Assembly (NCBI GenBank): GCA_035578175.1
Contig: JAQMRL010000001.1
Coordinates: 374,299,220 to 374,363,219 of the forward strand
DNA: 64,000 bases
DNA from: Catonia carolina
Taxonomy: Eukaryota > Arthropoda > Insecta > Hemiptera > Achilidae
Reading direction: 5' to 3'
The position numbers and the translations under genes are program-made. The notes beneath the pieces are model-generated. The model was not told where the DNA came from, searched no databases, and was given only the letters and a program-made list of their open reading frames with translations. Positions 11,749 through 22,790 of this stretch are shown piece by piece; the stretch's first letter is position 1, and the number at the start of each line of letters is the position of its first letter.

Positions 11749-12290
11749 GCCTCCGTGGGCCAGTGGCCATGCTACGCTGCAAAGTGGAGGTCCCGGGTTC
11801 GATTCCCGGCCAGAGCCTGGAAAATTATTACAAGTTCAAAAAATTAAAATTAAATTATTACAAGTTCATTTACAAACAAATTATTATGAAAGATTTTTCA
11901 TGAGAGGAAGTGTCTCATGGCTGGTGGCAATTTTTAAAAAGGTTTAGGGTCTACCTTTGATTTACGGCAAAAACCATTAGTGATGTCTGACCTACTCTTT
12001 AAAAGGAATCGAATGACGCTATTTTTGTTTCCTAATTCCGATTTTGATTTCTTGACTTCCGGTTTTGGGCCACTTCCAATCAAAACCGGAACTTCAAACC
12101 CAATTTAAGCCCACTAACTTTTTGTACAGATTACAAATCCGTAAACTTTTAGTTGCTATCTCTTTTTTGACATCTGGGTGTGACGGACGGACAAAGGAAT
12201 ATGAAAATGACAATTGTTAAAATTGTCCCCAACAAAAATACTTCCTTACTTACAAAGAAATCTTGACTGTGGCCAGGGAACCCTCTAGTA
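11749..12290 (+). mobile_element. tRNA-headed SINE, family A
   Basis: The head (11749-11820) has a tRNA-like B box GGTTCGATTCC preceded by GGAGGTCCC. It is followed by a body with ACTTCCGGTTTTGGGCC and CATCTGGGTGTGACGGACGG. The body recurs inverted at 19146-19500. A short direct duplication (ATTACAAGTTCA) follows the head. No folding, intact tRNA gene can be made from the head, so this is a SINE rather than a tRNA gene. Confidence 0.7.
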
Positions 12291-12673
12291 TAACCACAAA
12301 ACCTTTAGTAAATCTATAACAATCATATAACGCTCGATACAGAAGACTTATTGATTATATCATCAAGTTTACTAAATATGAGAATTCACGATGCTCTTTA
12401 ACAAATTACTGTACATTTTATTTATTACACAAAATTATAACGTTCAAAGAAAAAGTTATTGAAAAAATCGAGTTTACTCGTTTATTTATTCAAAAACATA
12501 TTTATACTCCTAGTTTGTTTTGGCCTAATACTACTTTCAAAACTACAAATTGAATTTTGAGACTTGAATTTTATGACCGTAAATTTAAGTGGAGAATAAT
12601 AAAAATTTCGATAATTTACAAAATTTCAAATATCTGATAGCAATATAAATAACGCTACGTAAAAATCAACATA

Positions 12674-13097
12674 CGAGGTGTGGCTATTAAATAACGAAAC
12701 TGAAGTTATAAAATATTTAATTTTATACATAATCACTTATTGTCACCTTCAATATACACTCCTTCTCTATCCCTACAACGCTCCATGCGAATTTTCCATT
12801 GTTGGAAACAGTGCTGGAAGTCATCTTCCGTCAGCTCCTTCAGGACACGTGCCGCTTTCTCTTTTACAGCTTCCACGGACTCAGATTTTGTCCCTTTTAA
12901 TGCAAATTTCACCTAAGGGAACAGGTAAAAGATAATAACATGTGATGAAACGTGGGATAGCGTAGGGTAGTAGTAACATGTGGGAAGCGTAGGGATAGAG
13001 AAGGAGTGTATATTGAAGGTGACAATAAGTGATTATGTATAAAACAAAAATAAAATTTTTTACAACGTCAGTCTTGTTATTTAATAGCCACACCTCG
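12674..13097. mobile_element. Foldback mariner derivative with two inverted 3' ends
   Basis: TA target sites (12672-12673, 13098-13099) flank CGAGGTGTGGCTATTAAATA ends. The similarity between the arms runs well past a normal mariner TIR, for about 110 bp. It includes the last codons of a mariner transposase on each side, read outward. The element is thus two mariner 3' ends head to head rather than a simple internal deletion. It is non-autonomous. Confidence 0.75.
12733..12912 (-). pseudogene. Mariner transposase C-terminal fragment (left arm)
   Basis: Sixty codons including the stop are open. Key segments are KGTKSESVEAVKEKAARVL, LTEDDFQHCFQQWKIRMERC and a YIEGDNK end. This is the conserved C-terminus of mariner-type transposases, where the F.HCF..WK..M.RC motif follows the catalytic domain. 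The DDD catalytic part is missing. A mirrored copy of the last 15 codons lies at 12989-13034 on the plus strand. Confidence 0.8.
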
Positions 13098-13870
13098 TAT
13101 CATCAAATAGCGAATGACAAAATTTTAAAAATTAAGGTTATGGTATAAGCCTTAGGTTTTAAGTTATCCGTAAAGGATAACAAATCCATAAGTAAATTTG
13201 TGGACAGCTTGTGTTTGAACGTTCTAACACGAATATTCCAAAGGGTTGTATACTGAAGGATGGTTGTTTATGAATATTTATGAGAATTTCATTACATCAG
13301 GGCTAATGTGACAAGCATTGCATAATCTATCCGTAAGTATCGTGAAAATTAATTCATAAATTAACACTATTTTGACTTCCAGATATAGAAGTATTTGGAA
13401 TTTTTATTCTTATTTTGTAAATGTTTTGTTATTTTCAAGATCGAGAAATTAGATATTATTGATTAGTTAACCGGGCAAACTATTCTGAAGTAATTAGTTA
13501 TAGTTCTTGGAATACACAAAGGTATAAATCGGATTATTACGGAAGGAAAGTGAAATTTCTATTACTTGAAGTCCAATTTTAAATCTTTTTTTTGATTTTT
13601 GAGATACTTAAGGGGAACACGGATCTCTACATTACTTAATGTTAACATTTTCCCCGTTTTCTCAGTACCCATCAGAGACAGAGACATATATATATATAGA
13701 TTATAAGAAAATTCGCACTCTTTTACAACTTTTACGTGTAGGATTTTTTCTTATGACTACAAATTTAATTTCTAGAATTTAAAAAAAATACCATTTTTGG
13801 CGTAAAAATGTAACACAAAAATTTCTTTTTCTCTTCTTTTTTAAAATTTTGAAAAAAAAAATCCTAATTT
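13098..13870. other. Stretch without recognised features
   Basis: AT-rich, with a short (TA)n run near 13687. Confidence 0.4.
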
Positions 13871-13873
13871 GTG

Positions 13874-14163
13874 AACGTTGCAATCTGTTCAATTTAGAAC
13901 AATAAGCAACCCCATGACCCAATGAGATGAGTGATGTGTATGACGTGTAGTCTTGTACAGACCCAAGCCGACCATTCCTGAGAAAGTATGGTTAATTGAA
14001 CCCCAACCATCAAAGTACACCGGTAACCACTGTCTAGTATTCAAATCTGAATAAAAGTAACTACCTTTACTAGGATTTGAACCAGGAACCTTCGTCTCCG
14101 GAAATAAGCTGTTAAACAGCTGATTTTGGCGACGACTTTACTTCTAGACCAACCCGGTGGGTT
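13874..14163 (-). mobile_element. tRNA-derived SINE, family C, copy 1
   Basis: Read on the minus strand it starts at CCCACCGGGTTGGTCTAGA, has a B box GGTTCAAATCC, then a body with CAGTGGTTACCGGTGTACTT and CAGGAATGGTCGGC. It ends near GAACAGATTGCAACG. Matching copies lie at 18107-18573, 28972-29262, 37143-37460 and 53071-53390. Confidence 0.8.
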
Positions 14164-15935
14164 TTTGAAAAAATGAGCACGTAAAAGTTACATTTGTACA
14201 TGGTTAACAATCCACAAAAATGTCAGCATGTAGCTTTAATATAAGCTAAGAAAACAAGTCATTTGTGTTAAAAATTAATATTTGTGAGAAATCGCATTTA
14301 AAATACGGCAAAAACACTTTTATATGTTTTATATTACGTCACTATAAACAGCAAACTAGCCAACAAAATGTAATACAGTAAACACTTTATTCTATAAACA
14401 AAAGACAGCTGATAATCATTACCAATCCATGAATAATAAAGGAATAAAATTTCTTGTAAAAAAGTGTCTATACCTTACTGAACATTCATTAAATAAACAC
14501 ATTCTTCCCAGCTGTGTAGTCCTACAAATAAAATTAAAACAAAAATATTTCTAGTTTTTGTAGAAAAATAAATAATACACCATTTTAAAGCCAGAATTTC
14601 AACCTAAATTATAGAACAAAAAACCAAAAATCTTTTTTTTAATTTTCTCGATCCATACTCCCCTTAAGAATTTCATTATTTATATTATACAGGATGTTAA
14701 ATGCAACGCTTGGGAGAATGTATTGTTTTTTTAAACCATTGAGTGGTTTATGACAAATATTTTTTTTATAATAAATACTATTCGGCAAAACAACTGATTT
14801 TTCCATCTACTGATTTTTCCAGTTTTATTCCACACTTTAGTGATTCTTTTAGGCATCAGTTGGATGCACAGAGGAACCTAGATGTGTGCATGCCGATTTT
14901 TAGAACTACATCTCTTCGGGAATGTATAGATATGTAGTAGGTATATCTTTAGCGTAATTACCCCTTTTACTCCTTAGGCGCTTGTGATGAAACTTCAAAT
15001 GCTTTAGTTTTTTATTTTTCCGCATTCTGCAGAGCGCATGCTTATTGTAAACCTCAGAGGGGTGCATTAAATAACCGGATTTATTGAATCTCCCGGTTTC
15101 ATTACCTAACTTTTCTAGCTTTAACTTTCTAAACCGGTTTTCTAGCAGCTAAACCAGTTTTTAGGCTTGCAGCTCTTGGGAAAGTACAGAAACATAATTT
15201 ATTTCTTCATAGTAGTTACGCCCTTTCTATCCGTTAGGAGGAAGTGGTAAAAATTCAGAGGCTTTACTGGTATCATCTACAAAATACACAAGAAGGAATA
15301 CACATTTTATGTATTTCTTCAGGATAATCATCAGTTTTTACCTTTTAATCGAAAGAGATCCAAATTAAATTCCTTCAATTTTTTTAACCTAACAAGCAAA
15401 TGTGCCAAAATTCAGCTCTTTAGAAAATCGGTAAGTAAGTTAATGATGAGTAAGAGCTTTTACTCTTTTATTCACAAATGAAAATATTGTACCACTTTCC
15501 ACTGATATGGACAAAGATAAGAAAAATAAAAAAATATGCTACAGATTTTGCTAAGGAAATACATCTTTTAGGATCTTTGTTAAGAGGCTAACAAGACCGC
15601 GAATCATGGCATTGTTGCTATAATAGTTATATCAATGTACTTATAATACCAAAATGTTGGCTGCATGTATACAAACTTATCTATAAACTTAGTAAATAGC
15701 ATTAAGAACTTTCAGATTTTAAATTAACCAAGACAATGTTTATAATAAAATTGTGCATAATATGAGTTTCGGAAAGTAAGGTCGTGAAAACTAACCACTT
15801 ATGTAAGTCAGGGTATGAGTTTACTAGTATTTCACAAGTCCATTTAACAAATTTATATATGAACAAAACTTTTAAATATTCTTTGCGCAATTAACGAACA
15901 ACTTTTTATACAACGCATAATTAATTAGAGATAAA
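14164..15935. other. Intronic stretch with a weak interspersed repeat
   Basis: Positions 14885-14965 and 15165-15235 share a CTCTTCGGGAATGTATAGA-like word, with a third relative at 39280-39345. The preceding text around 15060 also resembles 39198. These are low-copy, decayed repeats of unknown class. Nothing coding was found. Confidence 0.4.
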
Positions 15936-16707
15936 AAAAATCTGGTGTGAAACACTCACATAATTTTCTCTTGGCAACACAAATAATTAGCAATATAACC
16001 TAACATTAGAAATAAACAAAAAACTAACCTCAATAAACATAACCTAATATTAATCATGAGTGAAAGACGCAAAATGAAAATTAACCTCAGTTTGGCTTAA
16101 AAATACGGAAAATCACTCTTTCACACTAAACTAGGGTCTGTAGAGAAAAATGCTCTAACTAAAAATTATAGATCTTTTAATTTCCTATACATTTGATTAT
16201 TACACTTTTGTCGTAAAGTGCATACTAAGGCTGAAATCTTTAAAAACATCTTCGTTTTTTACACATTTTCGTGAAAAAAACAGAAAATTGCTAATTACCG
16301 CTAAACTAAGGGTTATAAAAATAACGTTTGAAATAAAAGTTGTAGGTTTTTAAATTCTCTACAACTTTTATTATATACATTTTTGCACTAATATGCATAT
16401 TAAAGCCACAGTCTTAAAAAAACAAATTTTTACCAGAAAACAGCCTTCCCAAGAATTTCAGCAGACATTGTGCCTACCCTATCTTGGAGAGCATAAAAAA
16501 TTTAGTTAATGAGGCGATTTTTAAAAAATCGTAGGACCAGTTTTTGAGAAAATCGCAAAAAAGTGAAAAATGACACGAATAAACTACTACTTCCGGCAGA
16601 CCGATTTTAAAGAAAATGTTCTTGTCGGGTCCTGCAGTGGTATCTAAATTAAGTTTCAAGTTTCAACTTCGTACTATGTTTCGTTCTTGAGATATTTTGT
16701 TCACACA

Positions 16708-16740
<33 letters not shown>

Positions 16741-16841
16741 ACACACACATACACGCACAAGCACACGCGCGCGTACTCACGCAAACACACACACACACAT
16801 ACCACACATACAGACCAATCGCTAAAAACATGTTTTTTAGG

Positions 16842-16845
<4 letters not shown>

Positions 16846-16899
<54 letters not shown>

Positions 16900-17059
16900 G
16901 TTTAACGTCCGACTGTTTTGCAATTACTGCTAATGCAGACGGTGAAGGGTGAAATGATATTTTGTAACGTATGAAAAAATGCCATGCCTGAATGGGATTC
17001 GAACCCAAGACCGCATGATGAGAGGCGAGCACGTTACCAACTGCGCCAATGCGGCCGGC
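16846..17059 (-). mobile_element. tRNA-derived SINE, family B, copy 1
   Basis: It is flanked by the 11-bp target duplication TTTTAGGGTTC (16835-16845, 17060-17070). Read on the minus strand it begins GCCGGCCGCATTGGCGCAGT with a B box GGGTTCGAATCCC and ends in a 53-base poly(A) (poly-T 16846-16898 on the plus strand). The long pure tail and matching duplication suggest a young insertion. Confidence 0.9.
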
Positions 17060-17206
17060 TTTTAGGGTTCAGGGGGGTCTGAAAACGTGTAGATCCGGTG
17101 AAAACTCGATTTTGAAAAATCGACAGGAAAACAATACTTTCCTTCCTACATATATATATATAAGGGTTATAAAAATAACGTTTGAAATAAAAGTTGATAT
17201 AAGAAA

Positions 17207-17208
17207 AG

Positions 17209-17253
<45 letters not shown>
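17207..17253. repeat. (TA)n microsatellite
   Basis: About 20 TA units lie inside R copy III, at a place where the other R copies have only TATATTCATATAGG. The array therefore expanded after insertion. Confidence 0.9.
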
Positions 17254-17256
<3 letters not shown>

Positions 17257-17577
17257 TATAGGCAAGAGAAAGTAAAAATAATAAGAATAAAATTTAATAT
17301 TCAAAATGATTTAAAATATTTTCAGGTAACTTAAAACCTACATAACTGGATATCCTTTGATATGGATAATATATCCGTATAAAACTAATTTATTTTCACT
17401 CAGTCCATGTGACATACTGCTGACAATTGTGCAATACCCATTTTACATAAAAGCATCGTATATACTTAAATATACAATCATGCACAGAAACTACAAACAT
17501 AAAGTTCAATAAAATAACTTGATAGAAAACCATAAACGAAGATTACAAATCATGAATATTGGTTGCTGTTTCTACAG

Positions 17578-17805
17578 AATTACGAAGAAATAATGGAGGG
17601 AGATCCAGGATGTTTCCCCGAGCGGCTACTTGGGTTGGACACGAACGAAGCTGCGATTGTACAGAAGATGGAAGAACATACAATTCACTTCCTTCAAGAC
17701 GATCTGCCATGAATAATAATCAGAAACCAGGAACATTCGAAGAAAATTACAAATGTTTTCACAAAAATTTGGAGAAAGATGACACTACCAACGCTTCTCG
17801 ACAAG
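17578..17805 (+). CDS. Unidentified gene, middle exon
   Basis: The acceptor is GGTTGCTGTTTCTACAG/AA and the proposed donor CGACAAG/GTTGGA. The exon adds two bases to complete Glu, then 75 codons, then one base. It includes RRNNGGRSRMFPRAATWVG, a CDCTEDGRTYNSLPSRR segment, and an acidic/basic mix ending NASRQ. No known domain is apparent; the two close cysteines (CDC) could be structural. The donor GTTGGA is off consensus, and a downstream stop at 17823 forces splicing before it. Both phases fit the neighbouring exons. Confidence 0.65.
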
Positions 17806-18106
17806 GTTGGATGAATTCTTCATGATTTGTTTTTTTAGAATTATAAAATTTCAACCAATGTTTTGTCGTTAAATACCTGAAAATTTATTGAGAAGTTTTA
17901 ATGATTTAATGTACAATGAATTAAACCTTACATTCGTTACTGATCGCAGTTTTTATATCAAGAGAAAATTGGCACACGTTAACAGGTTTTACAAATTGAA
18001 GATAAAAATAAACGAGATAAAACCTATATTACTACATTTAATACAGATATAAAAATTCATTTTAAGGTTTGGCTGGAATATTTTTTTTTAATCCGTAATA
18101 TATGTA

Positions 18107-18573
18107 CATTGCAATCTGTTCAATTCAGAACAATAAGCAACCCTGTGAGCCAATGAAGATGATGTGTAAATGAGGTGTAGTCTTGTACATACCCAGGCCG
18201 ACCATTCCTGAGAGAATATGGTTAATTGAATACCAACCATCAAAGTACACCGGTTACCACTGTCTAGTATTCAAATCCGTATAAAAGTAACTACCTTTAC
18301 TGCCGGCCGCATTGGCGAAGTTGGTAACGTGCTCGCCTCTCATCATGCGGTCTCGGGTTTGAATCCCATTCAGGCACGGCATTTTTTCATACGTTAAAAA
18401 AACCATTTCATCATTCACCGTCTGCATTAGCAGTAATTGCAGAACAGTGGGACGTTAAACAAAAAAAAAACTACCTTTACTAGGATTTGAACCAGGAACT
18501 TTCGCCTCCGAAAATCAGCTGTTAAACAGCTGACTTGCGGCGACGCATTGCCTCTAGACCAACGGTGGGTTTG
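18107..18573 (-). mobile_element. SINE family C, copy 2, interrupted
   Basis: It has the same body as 13874-14163 (GTACATACCCAGGCCGACCA, CACCGGTTACCACTGTCTAG) and ends at CCAACGGTGGGT on the right. A family B SINE (18302-18468) splits it inside the AACTACCTTTACT word. Confidence 0.8.
18302..18468 (+). mobile_element. SINE family B, copy 2, nested in SINE C
   Basis: It is flanked by the 13-bp target duplication AACTACCTTTACT (18289-18301, 18469-18481). The head is GCCGGCCGCATTGGCGAAGT, and the B box GGGTTTGAATCCC has one change. It ends GACGTTAAAC followed by an A run. It is clearly younger than the family C host copy. Confidence 0.9.
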
Positions 18574-18710
18574 CAATAAAATGATATAATTTTTTTCCTA
18601 TGAAACGTAATTTATATTTATATTAATAATTTGTAAGTCAGAAATTTTCAAATATTTTTCATTAATGTTTGCTCCATTAGATTATACAAAACTATAAAAA
18701 GTTGTAATTT

Positions 18711-18896
18711 TTTTAAATTTATTTATTTAACGTCGCACCAACTTCAACGGTCATTAGCGACGACGTTGAGGTGTAACTGTGGAGGATGAAATGATTTTTT
18801 GTAACGTATGAAATTATCCCATGCCTGAGTGAGATTCGAACCCATGACCGTATGATGAAAGGCGAGTACGTTACCAACTACGTCAATGCGGCCAGC
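18711..18896 (-). mobile_element. SINE family B, copy 3
   Basis: The tail side is TTTATTTAACGTCGCACCAA, and the head on the minus strand has GGGTTCGAATCTC. It carries the longer body with CGACGACGTTGAGG that copy 4 (29272-29459) shares and copies 1 and 2 lack, so it is a sub-family. Confidence 0.75.
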
Positions 18897-19145
18897 AAGC
18901 TGTAATTTTGTTTGATTTTAAAATACTTTATACCACTTTGCTTTCCTTGTTCAATTTGTTCAATTTGCTTTCCTTGGTCTTAAAATTTTATTGTGTAAAC
19001 TCCATCTGAGACCTTTCCACATTCTGAAATGGAATATTTAACTTATATTGATCGTGGCTGAAGTACTAATTGGTCACTTATAACTTTATTTATCACTTAT
19101 TCTACTGTATTTTTTCGGCTACGATATTAGTAATTGGTGGGAATT

Positions 19146-19500
19146 TTTAAATTGCCATCGATCATTTTCCTTTATCCGATCGTCCATCATACCCAGATGT
19201 CAGAAACTACAGGAGATAGCAAGAAACGGTTTTTGAATTCGTAATCTACAGAAAAAGTTAGTGAGCCTGAATTGGAGTTTTTCCGGTATTAAACGAAACT
19301 GGCACAAAACCGGAAGTCAAGAAATCAAAGCCAGAATATGAAAACAAAGATAGTAACATTCGATTCTTCTTAAAGAGTAGATTCAAAAATCTCTAATGGT
19401 TTTTGCCATAAATCAAAGGTAGGCCCTAAGCCTTTTTAAAAATTGCCACCAGTCATGAGACGCGTCGTCTCATGAAAGGGATTTTTTAATTTCTGTTACT
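19146..19500 (-). mobile_element. SINE family A, headless copy
   Basis: This is an inverted match to 11880-12210, including ACCGGAAGTCAAGAAATCAA and TACCCAGATGTCAGAAAC. The tRNA-like head is missing or decayed. Confidence 0.7.
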
Positions 19501-20202
19501 TTCAGTGTTTTCTTCTACGTGCCTTCTTTACAGCCGTAGTTTTTGATACTTTCCTTATACTCCTCTGATAAATGCTAAGAAGTAACTTATAGTATCCAAT
19601 TTGTGTATAGTATTGTTCGTGATAATAAGTACGAAAGATGTTCTGTGGTATTTGTGTAACTTGTATTGGTTTTATGTTAGAAAATGTAATACAATATTAC
19701 AGAAAATAAGTGAAACTTGAAACTTGAACATTGTATGCCGGGGTTCTAATATTAGACAATAATAACAATCTCGTTTTCCGCCTTGGAAATTCATAAAACT
19801 TTAAAACTGGAATCATAAGAGTTTGGAATTTTTTGTTGTATTAAATTAGCTTAATTACTTTTTAAAATCTTTTGTTAAATATAATATCATGAATCGTTAA
19901 TGTTGTTATATTGTACCGTCTTGTAGTTACCTAATTTTGTAGTAATGAAACAACATTAACAGGTCAATTTTTCCTGCTACCATGAACTTCCATCCACATC
20001 TTTCTGGTTTACGAATATTTTAGACAATTCTGTTTCTGATATGGAGAGTAAATTCTATGTCAAATACTAATGTATTTGACATAGAATGATAAAAAACCTC
20101 TAAATCATTGTCATTCTTTTTGAATTGTGCTGTAATCACCTAAGTTTTAACCTAATCATATTTATAGTTAAGCTCTGTTACAGTAATAATTAAAAACTAC
20201 CA
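19501..20202. other. Stretch with one perfect hairpin
   Basis: No coding signal was found. A 16-bp perfect hairpin lies at 20052-20087. Confidence 0.45.
20052..20087. other. Perfect 16-bp hairpin
   Basis: ATTCTATGTCAAATAC, loop TAAT, then the exact complement. It is too short for a normal pre-miRNA. It may be a replication-slippage palindrome or the centre of a vanished element. Confidence 0.75.
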
Positions 20203-20870
20203 GTGAAATGAAATGAAATATCTTTATTATCATCAGTTATTTTTGGGTCCCGATAAATCAACAGTCTGATTTAACATCAGGTGCCCAAACATATATACAC
20301 TACAATAAAAAATAAACAAAAATTGGATTACTGTAACTCTTAAACTAATTTACCTAGATTTACATTCTCGTTAGTAATACTCTTACTGTATTACCTATAG
20401 TCACGACGCATAGGCAGCCACTGTAGAGAATATCCGTAACAACTTCTTAAGGCTATTGATTTCCTTATCTTAATTATCATTTTGTAACCACACTTTTACC
20501 TTCCTTTTAAAAATCAGTAAATTTCCTACACAGAGAATTATTTCCCTAGGCAGAGAATTGTATACGTAACTGCGGTATCAAACAATTTAAAGCTCTTTCA
20601 CCGTAATTATTAAAACTACGAGGCACAACATAATTACTTCTTCTTAATTCATATTGGTGTTCTATTAAAATTTTATATTTATCTTCATTGAAGTTATTTA
20701 TTACGTGAAAGAATTTATAAAATTTTTTGGACTTAATGTATCACAAATTTTCATCAAGGCTGGTCATAATCTCTATCCTTTGCGATTAATTTTAGTACCT
20801 TATTTTGCATATTTCTAAGTTTGTTCAAGTGTGTAAAGCTAGTTCCCCCCCCCCCCCACACTTGAACTCC
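20203..20870 (-). pseudogene. CR1/Jockey-like LINE 3' end with RT C-terminal remnant
   Basis: Read on the minus strand, a frame around 20560-20720 gives HVINNFNEDKYKILIEHQY, then LRRSNYVVPRSFNNYGERAL. After a frameshift it reads YNSLPREI and FKRKVKVWL. This resembles the end of non-LTR reverse transcriptases (YN.LP..I..., FK..LK..L). The 3' end is AATAAAGATATTTCATTTCA, a TTTCA-repeat tail known from CR1-group LINEs. It is truncated and broken. Confidence 0.55.
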
Positions 20871-21454
20871 GTAATATTAGTAATATTGCTAATCTTTGAG
20901 GAAAATGGGCTATAATATATTTTCCAAAATATATTTTGAATTGTTTTCGTTTATTATTTATTGATAAAAAAGGATTTAAAGAAAGAAAAGAAAAATAATG
21001 TTAAATAGGTAAAATGATCAAATTACGACTAATTAAGAATTAAAGTTAATTAGGATAATATTAATTAACAAAATGATTATTTCCCATAAATGTGTTTATA
21101 CTGTAATTTATTTCCTTAAAATCGTTATTTTATAAAATATCAACATTTTGAGTTAGTCAATAACGTTAGTAAATATTACTGTAGGATTTATTTAACAATT
21201 TAGTGTTTTTGACATTTAATACAAATTGCGTGTTTATGAAATATTAATGAAACAAAAAAAAATTATTCAGAAAATTTGATTTTACTGTAAAACATGTTTA
21301 CATTAATTAAGCACGATACTGTTACAATAGACATTTTATTTGTAGATCGAGGATGTTTTATGTCATTAAAGAATCTGCATAAACTATTTCTGAGAGCACA
21401 GAAAAAATTATAAACAGTTAAGAATATTAGTAATAGAATTTACTAATCTATTTA
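20871..21454. other. AT-rich stretch
   Basis: Nothing was recognised. A poly-C run sits just to the left (around 20845). Confidence 0.4.
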
Positions 21455-21870
21455 TAAATGCAAAAGCACTCACTCACTCCCCACTAATTTCCTAACTTCC
21501 CGATGATTTAGAGTGTTCAAATTTCGTACACCTGTTGCTTAGCGATTGAACAGAAAAACTTAAGTATTTTCAAATCGATCACTCACATCTAAGGGCTGAT
21601 AAGAGGGTAAAACCTCTAAAGAAACAGATTACTTCTACACTATTCAAAAAGTTATAGGGCCTAGTTCAAAAATCGGCACGCGTGTTTTTCGATGTAACAC
21701 CTATGTAAATTAAAATATTCGAATTTCGGCCACTCACCTCTCCTAAGGAGTAGAAAGGTGGTGATTATCATAAAGAAATAATTTTATATTTTTTACGACA
21801 CCTAAGAGCTGTGATTTTAAAACTAGGCATTCGTATTTTCCTAAAAATTGAAGATTTAAACGACAACTGG
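21455..21870. repeat. Interspersed repeat H, copy 1
   Basis: It shares CCTAACTTCCCGATGATTTA, the cacctgttgcttagcgattgaaca-like segment and following text with 25571-25860. The class is unknown and there is no ORF. Confidence 0.5.
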
Positions 21871-21877
21871 CAAATTG

Positions 21878-22132
21878 CCCTCTGAAAAGCATCTACTTTC
21901 CACCCTGAAAATGACATCTTTACTTCATTCACCACAGGGTCTGGCAGTATAATGATGAAATTCAGTACTCTCAGAAGAGATAACTCTGACTAGTGTCTTT
22001 TACACCTCTATCTCTTCTGTTCTTAAATGCTTTAGTTATATAATTATCTGACCATGCATTAAGAAACAGAACTATTTTTTGTAGTCCTGGAACTAGCAGA
22101 TCGAATACAAATAATTTAAGCTGTTATGGGCA
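21878..22132 (-). mobile_element. Retroposon family G, truncated copy
   Basis: An inverted, diverged match to the 5' two thirds of 2228-2621 and 57167-57561 (CTGAAAAGCATCTACTTTCC, CACAGGGTCTGGCAGTATAA, GTTATGGGCA end). The 3' tail region is missing. Confidence 0.75.
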
Positions 22133-22165
22133 AATTAAATTTTTTCTACCAAATTAAATATAATA

Positions 22166-22773
22166 CAATGGAGCGTCACTTATCCGAACTAATTGGGACC
22201 AGAGCGGTTCTGATAATCAAATAGTTCAGATAAAAGAAAATAGTTCGGATAAAAGAATACGCTAAATATTGTAATTTGATTGTACCGTAACAATGTAATA
22301 TAACCTAAATGTAAACAAACGGAAAAATACAGAAGTTCAAAACTGAATAAATTAATGAAATAAACTGCGATAAAATCCTGCATGAAATATTTTTTAACGC
22401 ACTTGTACATAGCTACACAATATTTTTTTTAAATCTTGAATTTTACTTAAAACAATCTGTACTTTTGCCAAGTTAAACAAGGAAACTATTGTAGTATAAA
22501 TTTTTCATTGAATTGTATGTCCGTATATGTTTTTCTTTTTATAGTTTATTAAAGTCGCATCAATAGCTGGGTCATTAGCTACTACAGACGCTGGCCGGGA
22601 ATCGAACCTGGGACCTCCGCGTGGTAGGTTAGCGCTCTACCACTACGCTATGGAGGCTGGCATTTTGATAATTTTGTCATATTTTGATAATAAATGGCTA
22701 TCTATTTTATTTTCTATCGGTGAGGTGGTTCGGATAATTGACAGTTTGGATGACTGACGTTCAGATAATTCTG
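22166..22773. mobile_element. Tigger/pogo-like non-autonomous element with a nested SINE
   Basis: TA lies at both edges (22164-22165, 22774-22775). The left end is CAATGGAGCGTCACTTATCC and the right end holds the related GGATAATTGACAG..GGATGACTGACG words. Repeated TTCGGATAA motifs lie inside each end. TIR identity is moderate. A family D SINE (22541-22660) lies within. There is no transposase ORF. Confidence 0.5.
22541..22660 (-). mobile_element. tRNA-derived SINE, family D, copy 1
   Basis: On the minus strand it reads CCAGCCTCCATAGCGTAGTG with a clear A-box-like GTAGTGGTAGAGCG and B box GGTTCGATTCC. The body runs to GTCGCATCAATAGC. The tRNA head is well kept, but it has no acceptor stem pairing and sits in a repeat context. 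Confidence 0.75.
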
Positions 22774-22790
22774 TATGAGCAAATAATTAT

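Larger units (their letters stand above)
15936..17275 (-). repeat. Repeat family R, copy III, split by a SINE
   Basis: This is an inverted copy of 1490-2757 with the GTGTGAAACACTCACA end at 15940 and the GGCAAGAGAAAGTAAAAAT end at 17259. It contains the GT/GC microsatellite (16698-16805). A family B SINE is inserted at 16846-17059. Near the right end, 17162-17196 repeats a segment found at 16309-16343, an internal duplication absent from the other copies. Confidence 0.8.

Noticed and set aside
11760..11820. tRNA gene candidate (B box, tRNA-like flanks), also 16985-17059, 18302-18375, 22590-22660
   Set aside because: Each continues into a shared repetitive body, several have target duplications and poly(A), and I could not fold an acceptor stem. 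They are SINE heads.
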